This document shows, one piece after another, positions 46,490-53,984 of a DNA stretch of 55,887 nt. Position 1 is the stretch's first letter; every line of letters begins with the position of its first letter. The notes beneath the pieces were generated by a model. The model was not told where the DNA came from. It did no database searches and worked only from the letters and a program-made list of their open reading frames with translations. Origin of the DNA: an uncultured Clostridia bacterium (lineage in GTDB: Bacteria; Bacillota; Clostridia; Oscillospirales; Acutalibacteraceae); assembly GCA_947584595.1 (NCBI GenBank), contig CANPWP010000012.1:1-55887 (forward strand), in the 5' to 3' direction. Position numbers and translations under genes: made by a program.

Positions 46490-47650
46490 TTATTTAATAA
46501 CCCTAACTCTTATTACCCCGTCAATTTCTTTAATAGCTGATGTTACGGAAGCATCGGCACCTGTTGTATCAATAACTGTATAAGCAATATCCTTGCGGCT
46601 TTTGCTCTCCATATTTTCAACATTTGCGTTGTTTTCAGTAACTGCACCTAAAACCTTTGTAAGAATGTTAGGAGTATTTTTATGCATTACACAGAAACGA
46701 ACATCGCCTGTTCTTGCCATTGTAACCGACGGATAGTTTACCGAATTTACAATATTGCCGTTTTCAAGATAATCCTTGATTTCGTCAACAGCCATAATAG
46801 CACAGTTATCTTCACTTTCCGGAGTTGATGCGCCAAGGTGAGGCATAACCGTTACGCCTTCCTGACCTAAAATCTTATCGTCGCCGAAGTCTGTTATATA
46901 TGCGGCAACCTTACCGCTCTTTAAGCCTTCAAGTACTGCGTCTTCATTAACAAGACCGTTACGAGAATAGTTGAGAATTCGTACGCCGTCTTTCATTTTT
47001 GCAAGAATTTCAGCGTTTACCATATCTTTTGTATCATCTGTAAGAGGAACGTGGATTGTTAAATAATCACATTCTGTTAAAACCTCTTCAACGCTGTTTT
47101 TCAAAACAATGTGTCTGTTAAGCTTTAACGCATTATTTACAGACATAAACGGGTCAAAGCCTATAACATTCATACCAAGCGAAATAGCCGCATTGGCAAC
47201 TAAAATACCGATAGCGCCAAGACCTACAACGCCAAGGGTTTTGCCCATAATTTCAGGACCTACAAACTGACTTTTGCCTTTTTCAATCATTTTAGCGACA
47301 GCATCGCCGTTACCCTTTAATGTTTCTGCCCATTTGATACCGTCTACAACTTTTCTTGAGCTTAAAAGAAGTCCTGTAATAACAAGCTCTTTAACAGCAT
47401 TTGCGTTAGCTCCGGGAGAATTGAATACTACAATTCCTTTTTTTGCACAATCGTCACAAGGAATATTGTTTGTTCCTGCACCTGCTCTTGCAATCGCAAG
47501 AAGCGACTCAGGCATTTCCATTTCGTGCATAGAAGCAGAACGAACTAAAACTGCATCAGGATTTGCAACATCATCGCCAAATGTGTAATTATCTCCTAAT
47601 CGCTCTGTTCCTACAGGAGAAATTTTATTTAAAGTTAAAACATTAAACAT
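46490..47650 (-). CDS. serA: D-3-phosphoglycerate dehydrogenase
   Basis: This enzyme oxidises 3-phosphoglycerate to 3-phosphohydroxypyruvate with NAD, the first step of serine synthesis. At 386 residues it is the short form with one C-terminal ACT domain. The NAD-binding motif is VGLGAIGILVANAA near residue 140. Catalytic segments are YSRNGLVNEDA and MPHLGASTPESED with the histidine. The ACT domain begins about residue 315 (VRFCVMHKNTPNIL) and probably mediates serine feedback. It starts after AAAAAGGG, 32 bases downstream of serC, so the two are an operon. Confidence 0.94.
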   Translation of the reverse strand: MFNVLTLNKISPVGTERLGDNYTFGDDVANPDAVLVRSASMHEMEMPESLLAIARAGAGTNNIPCDDCAKKGIVVFNSPGANANAVKELVITGLLLSSRKVVDGIKWAETLKGNGDAVAKMIEKGKSQFVGPEIMGKTLGVVGLGAIGILVANAAISLGMNVIGFDPFMSVNNALKLNRHIVLKNSVEEVLTECDYLTIHVPLTDDTKDMVNAEILAKMKDGVRILNYSRNGLVNEDAVLEGLKSGKVAAYITDFGDDKILGQEGVTVMPHLGASTPESEDNCAIMAVDEIKDYLENGNIVNSVNYPSVTMARTGDVRFCVMHKNTPNILTKVLGAVTENNANVENMESKSRKDIAYTVIDTTGADASVTSAIKEIDGVIRVRVIK

Positions 47651-47682
47651 TTAAACCAACCCTTTTTAATATTTAATATAAA

Positions 47683-48768
47683 TTATTTATTTTCTGCTTC
47701 AAACTTCTTCATAAACTCAACGAGCTTTTCTACACCCTCATATGGCATAGCGTTGTAAATAGAAGCTCTCATACCGCCAACTGTTCTGTGGCCTTTAATA
47801 TTAACAAAGCCGTTTTCAGTAGCCTCTTTAACAAATTTAGCGTCTAAATCAGCATTGCCTGTTACAAAAGGAACATTCATAAGTGAACGGTCCTCTTTAA
47901 CAACAGTTCCCTTGAATAACTCTGAACTGTCGAGGAAATCATAGAGAAGTTTTGCCTTTTTCTCGTTAAGCTCTTTCATTTTATCAAGACCGCCGATTTC
48001 ATTTTTAACCCATTCAATAACAAGCTTACAAATATAAATTGCATAGCAAGGCGGTGTGTTGAATAAAGAATCGTTATCAGCGTGTGTCTTATAATTAAGC
48101 ATTGTAGGAGTAATATCCATAGCGTTGCCTATTAAATCTTCTCTGATAATAACAATTGTAACGCCCGAAGGTCCCATATTCTTCTGAGCGCCTGCGAATA
48201 AAAGGCCGAATTTTGTTACATCAAGAGGTTCTGAAAGAATGCATGAAGAAATATCTGCTACAAGAGGAACATCCCCTGTATCAGGAAGTTCATGAAATAC
48301 TGTACCGTAAATTGTATTGTTCATACAAATGTATGCATAGTCAGCGTCATCACGGAACATTGATTTATCTGTTTTAGGAATGTATGTGAATGTTTTATCC
48401 TCTGAAGATGCAACGATTTTTACATCACCGTAACGGGCTGCCTCTTTAGCAGCCTTTTTTGCCCACTGACCTGTTACTATGTAATCTGCTTTGTTGTTTT
48501 TATTCATTAGGTTTAATGCTGTCATGGCAAACTGTGTTGAACCGCCGCCCTGGAGGAATAAAACCTTATAATTATCGGGAATACTCATAACCTCACGAAG
48601 AAGTGCCTCTGCACCCTTAATAATTGCATCATAGGTTTTGCTTCTGTGAGACATTTCCATTACTGACTGGCCACTGCCCTCATAATCAAGCATTTCTGCG
48701 GCTGCTTTTTTAAGTACGCTTTCAGGTAACATTGATGGACCTGCTGAAAAATTATAAACTCTTGACAT
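47683..48768 (-). CDS. serC: Phosphoserine aminotransferase
   Basis: This enzyme transfers an amino group from glutamate to 3-phosphohydroxypyruvate, the second step of serine synthesis. The 361-residue length and the N-terminus MSRVYNFSAGPSMLPESVL are typical. The pyridoxal-phosphate lysine lies in FAGAQKNMGPSGV, and substrate-binding segments such as HRSKTY and FLQGGGSTQFAM are present. The C-terminal GGMRASIYNAMPYEGV block is conserved. It starts after AGGAGAG and is followed by serA. I see no serB in the window and no T-box or riboswitch in the short leader. Confidence 0.96.
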   Translation of the reverse strand: MSRVYNFSAGPSMLPESVLKKAAAEMLDYEGSGQSVMEMSHRSKTYDAIIKGAEALLREVMSIPDNYKVLFLQGGGSTQFAMTALNLMNKNNKADYIVTGQWAKKAAKEAARYGDVKIVASSEDKTFTYIPKTDKSMFRDDADYAYICMNNTIYGTVFHELPDTGDVPLVADISSCILSEPLDVTKFGLLFAGAQKNMGPSGVTIVIIREDLIGNAMDITPTMLNYKTHADNDSLFNTPPCYAIYICKLVIEWVKNEIGGLDKMKELNEKKAKLLYDFLDSSELFKGTVVKEDRSLMNVPFVTGNADLDAKFVKEATENGFVNIKGHRTVGGMRASIYNAMPYEGVEKLVEFMKKFEAENK

Positions 48769-48912
48769 ATTTCTAAACTCTCCTATATAAAATATTTTTT
48801 GCCGTATGTTAAGATTATAACTCTAATATTTTTCAAAGTCAATAAATACATACATAATATATCTGTTTAATATCTCAAATGTAAAATACAAATTGTTTAT
48901 CACTAAATAATT

Positions 48913-50004
48913 TTATTTTTTCTTTATAGTCGGTTTAAGAAAAAACGGAAAAATTTTATTTATAACTATTACAATAAATACTTCTATAATCAATACTAAA
49001 ATATACTGTATCATAACCGTTATTGAAGTACTGACATAAACTTCTGCAAATTTATATAATAAGTCTGTAAATAATCTAACAAAAAATATTAAGCCGCTAT
49101 GTGTAACAAATACTATTAAAGAATTTTTACCAAAAAAATTAATTATCTTACATTTACTAAATAAAGAATAACAAATTATAACTAAAGATATAGAACCTAT
49201 AACGGATGTTAAATAAAAAAGAAAAGGATTTCCAATTGATGAATTCATAATGCTTACTCCAAAATTAAAATTACATGGAAAAATAATTCCAATTAACAGA
49301 ATAATGCTTATTACCGAAATCGTATTTTTATTTTGTACAAATGTTTTGCTTTTTATTATACTATAGAAATAATATCCTAAAAAAACAAAGATTGTACCAA
49401 TTGATATTCTTCCCAGCATAATAAGACTTTTTTGAATCCATATAAAACAAACAGAAGTTGTAAATATGGGGTTATCAGACACAAATATTGATACTATTGA
49501 TGAAATCATTACCAAACAAAAAATAAATACAACACTAAATCTTTTTAATTTTTTCATATAAAAAATAAATAATAACTTTGAAAACAGAAGAGACGGTAAA
49601 AACCACAACGCACTAAACCCATAAAGTGTAATTGCATTAATTATATCTCCAACAATATCTTCATTTTTTCCAAATACCATAATTTTAAAAAGATAAAAAA
49701 TAATATATAAAAACGAAAAAACAAAATACGGGTAAAGTAATGATTGTATATTATTTAATACAATCTGCTTACATGAGCGCTTTACCCCTCCACCTTCATT
49801 TTTATAACTTATCAGAATTCCGGTTACTACATAAAACACAGGTAGCATAAAAGTAGAAAACCATTTTGTAAACCAAAAAGTTTGATTTTCATAAACATGA
49901 TAAAAAACAACAAGAAGTATTCCTATTCCTTTAACCGCATCAAGATAGTCAAGACGTTGTTTATTTGTATTAAAATTATTTAGTTCTAAAGTATTGGAGT
50001 TCAT
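48913..50004 (-). CDS. Membrane acyltransferase (acyltransferase family 3)
   Basis: This is a 363-residue polytopic protein with about ten segments, of the acyltransferase-3 family (OafA/WecH/fucose acetylase type), which O-acetylates surface glycans. The family opening RLDYLDAVKGIGILLVVFYHV contains the catalytic-type histidine at its end, and PVFYVVTGILISY follows. The gene is more AT-rich in base and codon use than its neighbours. Its ATG overlaps the pyrF stop by 4 bases (ATGA), so it is translationally coupled to an unrelated pathway gene, which suggests recent arrival or replacement. The acceptor is unknown; a link to the polymer cluster at 40-45 kb is possible but not shown. Confidence 0.85.
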   Translation of the reverse strand: MNSNTLELNNFNTNKQRLDYLDAVKGIGILLVVFYHVYENQTFWFTKWFSTFMLPVFYVVTGILISYKNEGGGVKRSCKQIVLNNIQSLLYPYFVFSFLYIIFYLFKIMVFGKNEDIVGDIINAITLYGFSALWFLPSLLFSKLLFIFYMKKLKRFSVVFIFCLVMISSIVSIFVSDNPIFTTSVCFIWIQKSLIMLGRISIGTIFVFLGYYFYSIIKSKTFVQNKNTISVISIILLIGIIFPCNFNFGVSIMNSSIGNPFLFYLTSVIGSISLVIICYSLFSKCKIINFFGKNSLIVFVTHSGLIFFVRLFTDLLYKFAEVYVSTSITVMIQYILVLIIEVFIVIVINKIFPFFLKPTIKKK

Positions 50005-50936
50005 AGCTTAATCTTCCCAATTACATCAAGTATTTCTTCTTTCATTTTAATTGCCTCATTTCTTGCCGCTTCTGCATATTCTTCCTCTTTGACATCTTGT
50101 TTTTTATATGCACACATAATTCCACGGCTTGAGTTAATTACTGCACCAAGACCGTTTTTATCAAAGGCAAATTTAACGTCATCTGCGCCTCCGCCCTGTG
50201 CGCCGTATCCGGGAACAAGGAAGAAAGTTGTGCTTAATTTTTCACGAAGCTCTTTAAGTTGTTCGGGATATGTAGCACCAACAACTGCGCCGACTCCCGA
50301 ATAACCGTATTTGCCGGTCAGCTCTTTTCCCCAGTTCTCGCACATTTTACCCATATGCTCATAGATTGTTTTTCCGTTTTCACTTAATGTTAAGTTTTGA
50401 AGTTCTCCTGAGCTTGGATTTGAAGTTTTTACAAGAACAAAAATTCCTTTGTCTTTGGCTTTACAAATATTAAGTAAGGGTTTAATGCCGTCACTGCCTA
50501 AATATCCGTTTACGGTTAAAGCATCTGCTCCGAAGGCTTCTATTGTTTCTCCCTCAACATTTGTTTCGCCTAAATGAGCAGCTGCATAGGCTTCCATTGT
50601 CGAACCGATATCGTTGCGCTTTCCGTCTGTTATAACAAACATATCTTTTGATTTTGCATATTTAATTGTTTCAGCCAGAACTTTAACTCCCTGCCAACCA
50701 TACATTTCATAGTATGCCGCCTGTGGCTTTACGGCAGGTACAATATCATAAAGCTTATCAATCAATCCTTTGTTAAACTGCAAAAGTGCCTGTGATGCAC
50801 CCTCAAGATTTTTTCCGTATTTTGAAAAACATTCTTCTTTAATATATGCAGGAACATAATCAAGTTTCGGGTCAAGGCCTGCTACGGTAGGATTTTGTTT
50901 TTCTGCAATTTTTTCAATAAGTCTGTCAAGCGACAT
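50001..50936 (-). CDS. pyrF: Orotidine 5'-phosphate decarboxylase, type 2
   Basis: This enzyme catalyses the last step of UMP synthesis, decarboxylating OMP. At 311 residues it is the longer type 2 form found in actinobacteria, myxobacteria and many clostridia. Landmarks are VAGLDPKLDYVP near the start, the catalytic DGKRNDIGSTMEAYA with the Lys-Asp pair, FGADALTVNGYLG, and the phosphate-binding VPGYGAQGGG near residue 242. The start follows AAAGGAG. pyrC lies about 1.75 kb upstream on the same strand, separated by the aldolase-like gene and the DUF559 unit, so a pyr group seems to have been interrupted. Confidence 0.95.
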   Translation of the reverse strand: MSLDRLIEKIAEKQNPTVAGLDPKLDYVPAYIKEECFSKYGKNLEGASQALLQFNKGLIDKLYDIVPAVKPQAAYYEMYGWQGVKVLAETIKYAKSKDMFVITDGKRNDIGSTMEAYAAAHLGETNVEGETIEAFGADALTVNGYLGSDGIKPLLNICKAKDKGIFVLVKTSNPSSGELQNLTLSENGKTIYEHMGKMCENWGKELTGKYGYSGVGAVVGATYPEQLKELREKLSTTFFLVPGYGAQGGGADDVKFAFDKNGLGAVINSSRGIMCAYKKQDVKEEEYAEAARNEAIKMKEEILDVIGKIKL

Positions 50937-50962
50937 CTTAATTCTCCTTTACTGATTTGTCT

Positions 50963-51370
50963 TTAGGCTCCCCTTTTAGGGGAGCTGTCAGCTTTAGCTG
51001 ACTGAGGGGTATTTCTCAAACATTTTTTTACATATTCATCTATATATGTACATACACCATAGAAATTTTTATTTATATCATGATTGCTAAATCTTAATAC
51101 TTTAATACCTAATTTTGATAAAAAATCTGTTCTTGCCCTATCATGTTTTAACCCGTTTTCTTCATAATGCTGTGAACCGTCTAATTCTATTGCCAACTTG
51201 ATTTTATGACTATAAAAATCAACAATATATGCTCCTATTATTTCTTGTCTGCGAAATTTAACAGGATAGTTTCTTAAAAAATCATACCATAAATGTCTTT
51301 CTTGCGGTGTCATTGATTTTCTTAATTTTCTCGCATTTTGCAGCATATTTTTATTTCTTGGAATTTTCAT
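50963..51370 (-). CDS. DUF559 (Vsr/MutH-like endonuclease fold) protein
   Basis: This is a 135-residue protein of the DUF559 family, whose fold is related to very-short-patch-repair (Vsr) and other PD-(D/E)XK-like nucleases. It shows MTPQERHLWYDFLRNYPVKFRRQ, then IGAYIVDFYSHKIKLAIELDGSQH with the expected acidic metal ligands (VDF and IELDG), and TDFLSKLGIKVLRFSN. No biochemical role is established for most members. The last ~15 codons (TPQSAKADSSPKRGA) are supplied by the left hairpin end of the flanking repeat, so the gene runs into the repeat. It lies between two inverted hairpin ends as the only gene (see the element entry). The start at 51370 has a modest AGGT site. Confidence 0.87.
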   Translation of the reverse strand: MKIPRNKNMLQNARKLRKSMTPQERHLWYDFLRNYPVKFRRQEIIGAYIVDFYSHKIKLAIELDGSQHYEENGLKHDRARTDFLSKLGIKVLRFSNHDINKNFYGVCTYIDEYVKKCLRNTPQSAKADSSPKRGA

Positions 51371-51450
51371 AATTTATTTATACCTAAAGCTGATAACCTT
51401 TACCCCTCCGTCACGGTTACACCGTGACACCTCCCCTAAAGGGGAGGCTT
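50966..51450. mobile_element. Hairpin-ended unit carrying the DUF559 gene
   Basis: The left end (50966-51010) is GGCTCCCC-TTTT-AGGGGAGC, then TCAGC..GCTGA, then GAGGGGTA. The right end (51401-51449) read inverted is GCCTCCCC-TTT-AGGGGAGG, then TCACGG..CCGTGA, then GAGGGGTA. The two ends are therefore inverted relative to each other with identical order of hairpins, bracketing one gene. The same pair of end types, with only ~20 bases between them, occurs at 8513-8621. No clear target-site duplication is visible. Confidence 0.6.
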
Positions 51451-51467
51451 TTTTGGCAATTTCAATA

Positions 51468-51650
51468 TTATACAAATCCCAGTTTTTCAGCCTGCTTTAT
51501 AAGTTTTGGCTGAATCAGCGGATAAGTCCAGTTATCAAGAAATTTATGCGTAATAATTATTTTTTCAATTTCGCTGTGTATTTTCTTTTTAAAAATTTTT
51601 ATATAAACAAAATAAATAATATCGAAAGTTTTTTCATCAACCGCCTTCTT
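51468..51650 (-). pseudogene. 3' remnant of an unidentified gene
   Basis: On the minus strand an open stretch with no start codon ends at 51468. Its C-terminus reads IITHKFLDNWTYPLIQPKL, then IKQAEKLGF, which looks like genuine coding sequence. Upstream it soon meets a stop. I read it as the tail of a gene whose front was lost, perhaps when the DUF559 unit arrived. I do not recognise the family. Confidence 0.4.
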
Positions 51651-51689
51651 ACTTCAAGCGTTTTAAATCATTTTTATTTCTGTTTAAAA

Positions 51690-52670
51690 TCAGCTATTGA
51701 TTATATCATAAAGCTCGTTTGCAAATTTTGAGTAATCTTTTCTGTTTTCTTTTATATAAGAAATTGCCGGGCGTGGATGAGTATTATATTGACCCGTAAG
51801 CATATAAGGAATATCATATCCCCATTTTACTCCGTCGGCTTTTAGCTTTTGGGTATGCTCCTCAATAACCTTAAGAATAGGATTAACTTTATATTTAGGA
51901 TTTTTAAGAAAACCCAGCAAAAGCTCAAGAGCACAGTTTCCTGCACCTCTGCCCATTCCGTCAACAGTTGCGTCAAGGTAGCTTACGCCCTGCGTCATAG
52001 CTTCAATAGTATTTGCAAAAGCAAGCTGTTGGTTATTATGAGCGTGAATACCGACGCTCTTATTGTATTTATCAGCAATCTCACAGTAAAGTTCTGCAAG
52101 TCTGCGTGACTGCTCAGGGTATAAAGCACCGTAACTGTCAACAATATAAAAAGCATTTACGGGGCTTTCTCCCAGAATTTGAAGAGCCTTTACTATATCC
52201 TCTGTGTTAGCTTTTGAAACAGCCATAATATTGATAGTTGTTTCATAACCTTTTTTTGCGCAGTCTTCTATCATTTCAACTGCGGCAGGAATTGTATTAA
52301 TATATGTAGCAATTCTTACTAAATCAATTGGACTTTCCTTTTTGGGAATAATATCCTTTTCAAAATCTGTTCTTCCTACATCAGCCATTACCGCAATTTT
52401 AAGTTTTGTTTTGTTATCGCCAATTATTTTTCTGATATCGTCATCGTTGCAAAACTTCCACTTTCCGAAGTCTTTTTCATCAAAAATTTCTTTTGAAGCC
52501 TTATAACCGAACTCCATATAGTCAACTCCGGCCTTTACATTTGCATGATATAAATCCTTGACGAATTTATCGTCAAATCTGAAATCATTGCAAAGTCCTC
52601 CGTCACGAATTGTAGCGTCTACAACTCTGATGTCCTTTCTTACTGAAAGTAAATCTCCTTTTTGTGCCAT
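51690..52670 (-). CDS. HMGL-like aldolase-domain protein
   Basis: This is a 326-residue TIM-barrel protein of the HMG-CoA lyase-like family, closest in pattern to 4-hydroxy-2-oxovalerate aldolase (DmpG) and to uncharacterised 'aldolase catalytic domain' proteins. The family opening VVDATIRDGGLCNDFRF has the metal-binding Asp and the Arg-Asp pair. HAHNNQQLAFAN has the metal-binding histidines, and VDGMGRGAGN is the Gly-rich loop. The dedicated aldehyde dehydrogenase partner (DmpF) is absent, so classical catechol meta-cleavage is unlikely. It starts after GGAGG, 18 bases downstream of pyrC. The reaction is unknown. Confidence 0.8.
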   Translation of the reverse strand: MAQKGDLLSVRKDIRVVDATIRDGGLCNDFRFDDKFVKDLYHANVKAGVDYMEFGYKASKEIFDEKDFGKWKFCNDDDIRKIIGDNKTKLKIAVMADVGRTDFEKDIIPKKESPIDLVRIATYINTIPAAVEMIEDCAKKGYETTINIMAVSKANTEDIVKALQILGESPVNAFYIVDSYGALYPEQSRRLAELYCEIADKYNKSVGIHAHNNQQLAFANTIEAMTQGVSYLDATVDGMGRGAGNCALELLLGFLKNPKYKVNPILKVIEEHTQKLKADGVKWGYDIPYMLTGQYNTHPRPAISYIKENRKDYSKFANELYDIINS

Positions 52671-52688
52671 ATTGTTATCCTCCGTTAA

Positions 52689-53957
52689 TTAATTTTTATA
52701 AACTATTTCCCCGTCTTTTATTGTATATTTAACCTTGCCTTGTAAGGTCATATTTTTAAATGGTGTGTTTTTGCTTTTGCCATGCAGTTTATCAACATCA
52801 ACATTCCATTTTTCATTTATATCAAAAATCACAATATCTGCCGGTGCGCCTGTTTTAAGAGTGCCTGCGCAAATTTTTAATATTTTTGCAGGGTTTGTAC
52901 TCATTTTTTCAATTAATTGATTTATGCTTAATTTATTTGTAGCAACCAAGTTTGTAATTCCTGCTGAAAGGGATGTTTCCATTCCGATTGAACCGTTTGG
53001 CGCAGATACAAAATCTGCTTTTTCATCAGACGTATGGGGCGCATGGTCAGTAGCGATTGCATCAAGAGTTCCGTCCTGCAAACCTTCAATTATAGCCTGC
53101 CTATCCGCTTCCGTTCTTAAAGGCGGATTCATTCTGAAATCTGCATCTTTTTTTAGAAGCTCCTGCTCCGTAAAAGTAAAATAATGAGGAGCAGTTTCGG
53201 CTGTAACCTTTACTCCCCGCCTTTTTGCATCTCTAATGAATGCAACAGATGTTTTTGTGCTGACGTGGCATATGTGAATGTGAACATTATCTGCCGCTGC
53301 AAGTGCAATTTCTCTGGCTGTTCCGCAATCCTCTGCCGCTGCGGGAATCCCAGCAATATTAAGCTGTTTTGAAACTTCCCCTTCATTGATTTTGCCTTTG
53401 CCTGCTAAAAACAAGTCCTCACAATGAGCAACAACCGTCAATTTGTTTTCATCCGCAAATTTCATTGCATCTCTGAGCATTGCGGTGTTTTCTACAGGTC
53501 TGCCGTCATCAGAAAATGCGATTGCACCTGCATATTTTAAAGCTTTAAGATTGCTTGGCTCTTTGCTTTTAAGCCCTTTTGTTATGCTTGCCGCAACATA
53601 TACCTTGCTGTTTGCGATTTTTGCTTTATCCAAAATATAATTTACGATTTCTTCATTATCATTTGTGGGAACAGTATTCGGCATTGCAAGCAAGGACGTA
53701 ACTCCTCCTGCCGCCGCCGCATTACAGCCTGTTATAATATCTTCCTTTTGAGTTTGACCCGGATCACGCAGATGAACATGCATATCTACAAGTCCCGGAG
53801 CAGAAATAAGCCCTTCTGCGTTAATAATATTTTCACATTCGGGCACTTCTCCCCCGATTTGCATAACAATACCGTCTTTAATATAGATATCTGCCTGAAA
53901 ATCCATATTTTGTGAAGGGTCAATTACTCTTGAACCTTTTATTATTAAATCTTTCAT
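52689..53957 (-). CDS. pyrC: Dihydroorotase
   Basis: This enzyme cyclises carbamoyl-aspartate to dihydroorotate in pyrimidine synthesis. It is 422 residues, the class I (PyrC/AllB-like amidohydrolase) form of Gram-positives. The zinc-binding HxH pair is in DMHVHLRDPG (His60, His62). Further metal ligands lie in VVAHCEDL and HICHVSTK, and ATDHAPHT holds the catalytic Asp. It starts after GGGGAAAACC, 27 bases downstream of the membrane protein gene, and is followed by the aldolase-like gene at 18 bases. With pyrF nearby it implies a pyrimidine gene group, but pyrB, pyrD, pyrE and carA/B are not in the window. Confidence 0.95.
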   Translation of the reverse strand: MKDLIIKGSRVIDPSQNMDFQADIYIKDGIVMQIGGEVPECENIINAEGLISAPGLVDMHVHLRDPGQTQKEDIITGCNAAAAGGVTSLLAMPNTVPTNDNEEIVNYILDKAKIANSKVYVAASITKGLKSKEPSNLKALKYAGAIAFSDDGRPVENTAMLRDAMKFADENKLTVVAHCEDLFLAGKGKINEGEVSKQLNIAGIPAAAEDCGTAREIALAAADNVHIHICHVSTKTSVAFIRDAKRRGVKVTAETAPHYFTFTEQELLKKDADFRMNPPLRTEADRQAIIEGLQDGTLDAIATDHAPHTSDEKADFVSAPNGSIGMETSLSAGITNLVATNKLSINQLIEKMSTNPAKILKICAGTLKTGAPADIVIFDINEKWNVDVDKLHGKSKNTPFKNMTLQGKVKYTIKDGEIVYKN

Positions 53958-53984
53958 AGGTTTTCCCCAATTTAATTGTTTTTA

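Noticed and set aside
48769..48912. Possible T-box or serine-responsive leader before serC
   Set aside because: The spacer is only ~140 bases, lacks a T-box sequence and has no stem array.
50963..51370. DUF559 gene as part of a restriction-modification system
   Set aside because: No methyltransferase or specificity subunit lies nearby; the neighbours are pyrimidine genes.
51690..52670. Aromatic meta-cleavage aldolase (DmpG)
   Set aside because: The dehydrogenase partner and other pathway genes are absent, so only the fold-level call is kept.
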